Assembly: GCA_017857255.1 (NCBI GenBank)
Contig: JAFMDL010000004.1
Coordinates: 1 to 58,717, forward strand
DNA: 58,717 nucleotides
Direction: 5' to 3'
DNA from: Puniceicoccaceae bacterium
GTDB taxonomy: Bacteria > Verrucomicrobiota > Verrucomicrobiia > Opitutales > Coraliomargaritaceae
Positions 55,701 through 58,717 of the stretch are shown one piece after another (within the stretch, counting starts at the first letter, position 1; each line of letters opens with the position of its first letter). Made by a program: the position numbers and the translations under genes. The notes under the pieces were generated by a model. That model worked only from the letters and a program-made list of their open reading frames with translations, had not been told where the DNA came from and did not search any database.

Positions 55701-56144
55701 GCAGGCTGTGCGCGCCAAACCGAAGCGCCCCGCGGGTTGCCAGCGATAACTAAAAGTTAATCCGTCATGAGCGCGCTTTTCTTCAAAGCAAATAGTGTTG
55801 CCCAGTGTGCCTTTTGATAAGGTTCGCTCTAAGCTGGGCTCTTTCAATGTATGCGGCGTGAATGGTTCCCATAGTTGATTGCCTTCCAAGCGGATCATTG
55901 TGCGTGGCCCAGTAGTGCCGTAATTGTCATGTATTTTGTCGACGGTTACATAAGGAAAGATTGATTTTTCTGCACTTTCTCGACCCGCGCTCAGCGATCC
56001 GCGACTAGAGATAAAAGCCCATAAATTGTCCCGACTGACGAGCGACATAAAGAACGGTGGCATCTGATCGTAGTCTTGGATCTTGAGGTATGATGCCTCT
56101 TTGATTATGTTACGTTCATCAGTGATTTTGTCTTTAATTTCCAT
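52704..56144 (-). CDS. Large cytoplasmic glycan phosphorylase-like protein (GH94/GH149/GH161-like)
   Basis: The 1146-residue protein has no signal peptide. An N-terminal beta-sandwich-like region (to about 300) is followed by a helical (alpha/alpha)6-type region with AYQGNWRDIFQNWEAL (near 450) and GYWGDHQIVYLLRLIE, and then PEWNDANNALVGNG. The WND pattern matches the catalytic aspartate loop of inverting phosphorylases such as cellobiose phosphorylase (Asp637 here). Length and motifs suit the beta-1,3-glucan phosphorylase families GH149 and GH161, which would release glucose-1-phosphate from short beta-1,3-glucans; the family choice is my inference. An alternative GTG at 56186 would place the shared GCAT repeat inside the coding region, so the ATG at 56144 is preferred. 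Confidence 0.7.
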   Translation of the reverse strand: MEIKDKITDERNIIKEASYLKIQDYDQMPPFFMSLVSRDNLWAFISSRGSLSAGRESAEKSIFPYVTVDKIHDNYGTTGPRTMIRLEGNQLWEPFTPHTLKEPSLERTLSKGTLGNTICFEEKRAHDGLTFSYRWQPAGRFGLARTACLENNGNQAVQLNILDGVANILPPGLDSRLQATSSVLTDAYKQSEVQPHSRMALYSTASGITDRPEPMENLRANCVWSAGLPEAKVTLATDAPDTMVQATTTNQCDLNCGQRGAYWLQGEITLEPGESKEWLILLDCDLDAAEISQRIKELDTENGTELVAAAINSNDADLTDLLASADAFQCGNDPMTQIHHTANVLFNSMRGGVFINGYEIKGEHLQAHIKNANHNLYESHEANLFVLNGWLDYRECRSRIEALKDLDLLRLFLEYLPLTFSRRHGDPSRPWNKFVINTHDAEGNPSMAYQGNWRDIFQNWEALCLSYPLFLEHVVAKFLNTSTMDGYNPYRIFDSGFDWEEIDAEDPFSGIGYWGDHQIVYLLRLIETQRAHEPEVLNKWLDERAFVFANVPYRIKSLEAILDNPQSTIIFDADLSAKLRIQAQKEGSDGALLKGTDTSIQKASLTEKLLIPALVKLSNFVPGGGVWMNTERPEWNDANNALVGNGLSMVTAGHLLRYVRFCRDWWSQLDHNKQLSLNAPVADFVDSLLPIFANPDTDPHASTVDDVLRAQVVRKLGLSGQCYRERVYAADFVTRNLPLKTVLQLLEDTERWLRATLDAAMRPDGLMNSYNLLDYSADRSSMSVSELNEMLEGQVSGLSAGHLSSSEAVELVDTMFESQLYVEDRNSFLLYPDRKLPMFMNKGLIQETAVQSSKLMQHMINVSDARLVKQDIHGQVRFASTLENKDALLLLLQELVTEATLTDLVEQESGLVQGIYENAFNHRAFTGRSGGMFSFEGLGCIYWHQVSKLLLAVQECFFREAEKTSPDNELLNALGVRYYKIRKGLGFNKTPQQYGAFPSDPYSHTPAHSGAQQPGMTGQVKEEIITRFGELGIRIQAGTLNIDPRLLLASEFIHEARTFKSTNLDGNVETFELKSGSLAFTYCQTPFIYSIDSDTAHIQIQIDRKDGSQHVSEGSQLPADAYQDVTQRTGNIRCVRVMIPEQLLFQ

Positions 56145-56168
56145 GTTAATTTTATTTTGCCTTGAATT

Positions 56169-56186
56169 ATGCACTTTAATGCACAC
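56169..56186. promoter_or_regulatory. Second copy of the 10-bp GCAT direct repeat
   Basis: On the minus strand GCATTAAAGT is followed directly by GCATAATTCA, preceded by GTGT. GTGTGCAT, a three-A-containing spacer and GTGCAT match the element at 44336-44353 at all but one position. It lies in the 53-base gap between the divergent phosphorylase and second sulfatase genes and would cover their core promoters. Confidence 0.5.
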
Positions 56187-56197
56187 GCTCTGGTCAT

Positions 56198-57676
56198 ATG
56201 TCTAATATAAAATCTCTATTTTTCACACCATTCAGCCTCGTCTGCTATTTATTTGTCCTGCATCTATCCGTGACTGCTGTGCAAGGTAACGAGGCAATTT
56301 TAGCCAAGCGCCCCAACATTGTTTTCATACTGACAGATGATCAGCGTTACGACGAAATTGCAGCCATTGGTAACTTTCCTTGGCTCAAGACGCCAAATCT
56401 AGATCGTTTGGTGAATAATGGAGTCACTTTTGAAAATGCTTTTGTCACCACATCACTTTGCGGTCCTTCTCGCGCCTCGTTTTTAACAGGTACCTATGCT
56501 AGTCGCCATGGTGTCATTGTGAATGAGCATGTCGACTACGACAAAAGTTTGCCGACATTTCCAGTGCTTTTGCAGGAGGCGGGCTACAACACTGGTTTTA
56601 TGGGCAAGTGGCATCAAGCGATGCATAACAAACCGCGCCCTGGCTTTGACTACTGGGCATGTTTTTGGGGGCAAGGAAAGTATTTTGGCGATACATTCCT
56701 TTTGCACGATGGTGCAACTCGTGTAGTTCCCAAAGGTAAATATTTGACGGACGAGCTCAATGATATGGCGGTGGAATTTATTCATCAGGAGCGTGGTGAT
56801 CAGCCATTCTTGCTCTACCTGAGTCACAAGGCCTTGCATCAACCATTTACGCCAGCACCACGGCATCGTAAGCTTTACAGCGATATCGACATCCCTTCGC
56901 AGGATGACCTAGACGACGATTTGGCTGCCAAGCCTTCCTACATTTCTGAAGCCGCATTAAAGCGTCGGCGTATTACCGGAGGTAAGGCCCCTTTACATTC
57001 ACGCATACCCGACAAAATGCGCACGATCACTGCAGTCGACGATGGTGTTGGGATGATCATTCAAGCCCTTGAAGACAAAGGACAATTAGATAACACCATC
57101 ATCATCTTCGCAGGAGACAATGGATACTTTATGAGTGAGCACGGGGGGTTGCATGATAAACGTAAAGCATATGATCCTTCCATTCGTATCCCATTGATTA
57201 TGTGGAACCCTAGCATAAAGAATGCTCTGAAAGTGGATCAATTGGTTCTAAATATAGATCTCGCGCCTAGCTTACTCGATATTGTGGGCGCTCCGATCCC
57301 TGAGCATATGCATGGTGAGAGTTGGGTTCCCCTGCTTCAGGCAGATGGTGAAGGTCGCGAAGGCTTCCTATACGAATATTACAAAGAGTCGGACTATCGT
57401 CCACGTGGAGGCTTTCCAGGCACTCCGACGCTCCACGCTTATCGCACGGAGGATTGGAAGTTAGTCCGCTATCCAGATGGTGACTACAAGAGCGAGCTCT
57501 ACCACGTTTCGGCCGATCCGAAGGAGCTCTACAACCACGCCCAAAACCCTGAATACGCGGAAAAGCTGGTTGAATTGAATGCAAAGCTGGATGCACACCT
57601 CGTTAGTATTGAGTATGTGGCACCTGAAAAAATTCCTGGCGGTGGCATCACCCACTATCAGCTCTACGGCAACTAA
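56198..57676 (+). CDS. Secreted sulfatase (type I, formylglycine-dependent), second
   Basis: The 492-residue protein has a signal peptide (cleavage near AVQGN) and the sulfatase fold. The metal pair is in LTDDQRYDE (Asp47, Asp48). The formylglycine motif is the classical C-G-P-S-R from Cys88, unlike the C-S-A-S-R of the other sulfatase here. MGKWHQ, SHKALHQPF and FAGDNGYFMSEHG are conserved; the last matches sulfatases such as N-acetylglucosamine-6-sulfatases and related polysaccharide enzymes. The two sulfatases therefore belong to different subfamilies and probably remove sulfate from different positions. It is divergent from the phosphorylase with a shared, very short control region. Confidence 0.93.
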   Translation: MSNIKSLFFTPFSLVCYLFVLHLSVTAVQGNEAILAKRPNIVFILTDDQRYDEIAAIGNFPWLKTPNLDRLVNNGVTFENAFVTTSLCGPSRASFLTGTYASRHGVIVNEHVDYDKSLPTFPVLLQEAGYNTGFMGKWHQAMHNKPRPGFDYWACFWGQGKYFGDTFLLHDGATRVVPKGKYLTDELNDMAVEFIHQERGDQPFLLYLSHKALHQPFTPAPRHRKLYSDIDIPSQDDLDDDLAAKPSYISEAALKRRRITGGKAPLHSRIPDKMRTITAVDDGVGMIIQALEDKGQLDNTIIIFAGDNGYFMSEHGGLHDKRKAYDPSIRIPLIMWNPSIKNALKVDQLVLNIDLAPSLLDIVGAPIPEHMHGESWVPLLQADGEGREGFLYEYYKESDYRPRGGFPGTPTLHAYRTEDWKLVRYPDGDYKSELYHVSADPKELYNHAQNPEYAEKLVELNAKLDAHLVSIEYVAPEKIPGGGITHYQLYGN

Positions 57677-57785
57677 CAATGACTGCTACCGTCTGTGGCC
57701 GTAAATAGATGATCCAAGTCAGTCGAGTGCTGAGCAAATAATTTGATTTTTGGTGAAATAGACACAGACACCAAAGCATGGGGAT

Positions 57786-57817
57786 AGCCGTTCGTTGCAA
57801 ATTTGTAGCGAACGGCT
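57786..57817. repeat. Large near-perfect inverted repeat
   Basis: Sixteen-base arms (57786-57801 and 57802-57817) meet without a spacer. The outer nine bases, AGCCGTTCG and CGAACGGCT, pair perfectly; the inner part pairs with two G-U type mismatches. It lies 110 bases after the second sulfatase. No T tract follows on either strand, so a terminator is possible but not clear; a mobile-element end or protein site is also possible. Confidence 0.5.
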
Positions 57818-57830
57818 TAACTCTAATTAA

Positions 57831-58019
57831 TTACAGGTTAAAATAATAATAATTGGCAAGGCTTAGATCAGCTTTGCTTTCCTGACCCACTTCAAGCTTA
57901 CATTCTGCGTCAATACCAACGACCCAATTACGCTGATCAGCCGATTGACTAACTTGTATTGCTTTAGTCAAAATAGTATCTTCCGCGATTTCCAAGCAAT
58001 TGTTGGTGGACTCAGTAGG
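57831..58019 (-). pseudogene. Possible C-terminal remnant of an unrecognised gene
   Basis: A 62-codon open frame with a stop at 57831-57833 reads like real protein (NWVVGIDAECKLEVGQESK, then ADLSLANYYYFNL at the end) but has no ATG or GTG start. It is cut off at 58019 by an in-frame stop, close to where the broken pheT piece begins. The alternating pattern suggests beta-strands. I recognise no family. It may be the tail of a lost gene or a chance open frame. Together with the inverted repeat it fills most of the 371-base stretch between the sulfatase and the pheT piece. Confidence 0.3.
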
Positions 58020-58047
58020 TCAGAGGTCTCAGCCGTTAAAACTAGTA

Positions 58048-58717
58048 AATATGTTTTGGCTAAAGCTCTACCCGAAACGTGTCAGCACCTTCAGCGGATT
58101 CGATTTCAGCGAAGCTGAAATGCAAGCCGTCCTCGAATCCCTCCGGGATTAGCGTTTCCATACATGACGAAACCGATAGCGGCATCCGTTGGGAAGTTGT
58201 CATCCCATCCTATCGCCAAGACCTGCAGCGAGACGTCGATCCCATCGAAGAAAATCATCCGCGTTTACGGCACCGATAAGATACCCGAGTCCGACGTCAT
58301 CGCCCGCTGCATCAGCGATGACGACCACCGTATCTACACGGTTAACGAAGCCGTGGCTCATTACTTGACTGGGCAAAACTTCGACGAAGCCTTCCTCTAC
58401 TCGCTCCGAGATCCCGACGAGACGCAGTTCTTTTTTGGCGAAGAAAGCCACAAAGTCCTAGCGTTAGATAACCCGCTGCAGAGTGACCAAAGCCACCTCC
58501 GAGTATCGCTCCTTCCTGGTCTACTCGACGTGCTCAAGCTTAACGCCGCACGCGGCACCGGTGCCACACGCTTCTTCGAGCGTGGACACGTCTACCGCGA
58601 GGTTAAAGGCGAGATGGTCGAACTCGTCTCCGTCAGCTTCGTGATCGTCGCCGATCAAATCTCCCGCAAGTGGCGCCAGCGTGAAGTCGCCGACTTTTAC
58701 ACCGCCAAGACAATCTC
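58048..58717 (+). pseudogene. pheT: 5'-truncated, twice frameshifted pheT (phenylalanyl-tRNA synthetase beta subunit) remnant, runs off the window
   Basis: Three consecutive frames together encode the middle of PheT. Frame one (from about 58048) begins near the B5 domain: YPKRVSTFSGFDF, then AEMQAVLESL. An extra C near 58143 shifts to frame two, SVSIHDETDSGIRWEVV and PSYRQDLQRDVDPIEE. An extra A near 58253 shifts to frame three, IIRVYGTDKIPESDV, later NPLQSDQSHLRVSLLPGLLD and ARGTGATRFFERGHVYRE (separate stretches), which stays open to the window end. The first part of PheT, with the tRNA-binding-like and B3/B4 editing domains, is absent. Since pheT is essential, an intact copy must exist elsewhere; this looks like a decaying partial duplicate, unless both indels are sequencing errors. 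Confidence 0.8.

Noticed and set aside
37470-57676. Insertion sequence or prophage carrying the glycan locus
   Set aside because: No transposase, integrase, phage gene or tRNA was found; the pheT remnant hints at rearrangement but does not show a mobile element.
58200-58451. 83-codon minus-strand frame near the right end
   Set aside because: It is antisense to the PheT-coding remnant.

Overview
The window looks like chromosome of a marine, Gram-negative Verrucomicrobiota bacterium, most likely class Opitutia near Coraliomargarita or Lentimonas. That placement is inferred from gene content: a TtpC-type TonB operon beside a sulfatase/GH16 locus, an exosortase, a pilMNO-secretin cluster, weak Shine-Dalgarno signals and frequent GTG starts. 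I saw no rRNA, tRNA, CRISPR array or insertion sequence.

Layout. 1-2.8 kb: argG behind a GC-rich, hairpin-rich leader, then an exported lactonase-type beta-propeller protein. 2.9-7.8 kb: a compact pilM-pilN-pilO-(PilP position)-secretin cluster, followed by a secreted protein of unknown function. 8.6-25 kb: mostly housekeeping and envelope genes, namely an AsmA-like protein, arabinose-5-phosphate isomerase with an O-antigen-ligase-type protein, a LOG-family hydrolase, smc, an exosortase, dnaE, a DUF2071 protein, a lipoate-ligase-like protein and an RfbD-like reductase. 25-27.5 kb: hisC and a CorC/CNNM-type membrane protein. 27.6-33.7 kb: an exopolysaccharide module with a TPR membrane protein, an outer-membrane barrel, a Wza-type exporter and a Wzc-type tyrosine kinase that has an unusual glycine/tyrosine-rich N-terminus. 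33.8-37.4 kb: Sua5, a short S18 and RecQ.

37.4-57.7 kb is the most distinctive part. A seven-gene TonB energising operon (DUF3450, long TtpC-like ExbB, ExbB, two ExbD, TonB, TPR) runs leftward. Beside it lies a glycan-use locus: TonB-dependent receptor, GPH-type sugar symporter, two secreted GH16 enzymes, two secreted sulfatases and a large cytoplasmic protein that looks like a GH94/GH149/GH161-type phosphorylase. They fit one scheme: the receptor takes up the glycan, the GH16 enzymes and sulfatases cut and desulfate it outside the cytoplasm, the symporter imports oligosaccharides, and the phosphorylase releases sugar-1-phosphate. The control regions of the receptor and of the phosphorylase/sulfatase pair share GCAT repeats spaced exactly 10 bp, which suggests a common regulator. 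Sulfatases together with a probable beta-1,3-glucan phosphorylase make this the best candidate for an undescribed system.

The right end (57.7-58.7 kb) is decayed DNA: a large near-perfect inverted repeat, a reading frame without a start codon on the minus strand, and a 5'-truncated pheT piece broken by two frameshifts that runs off the window.
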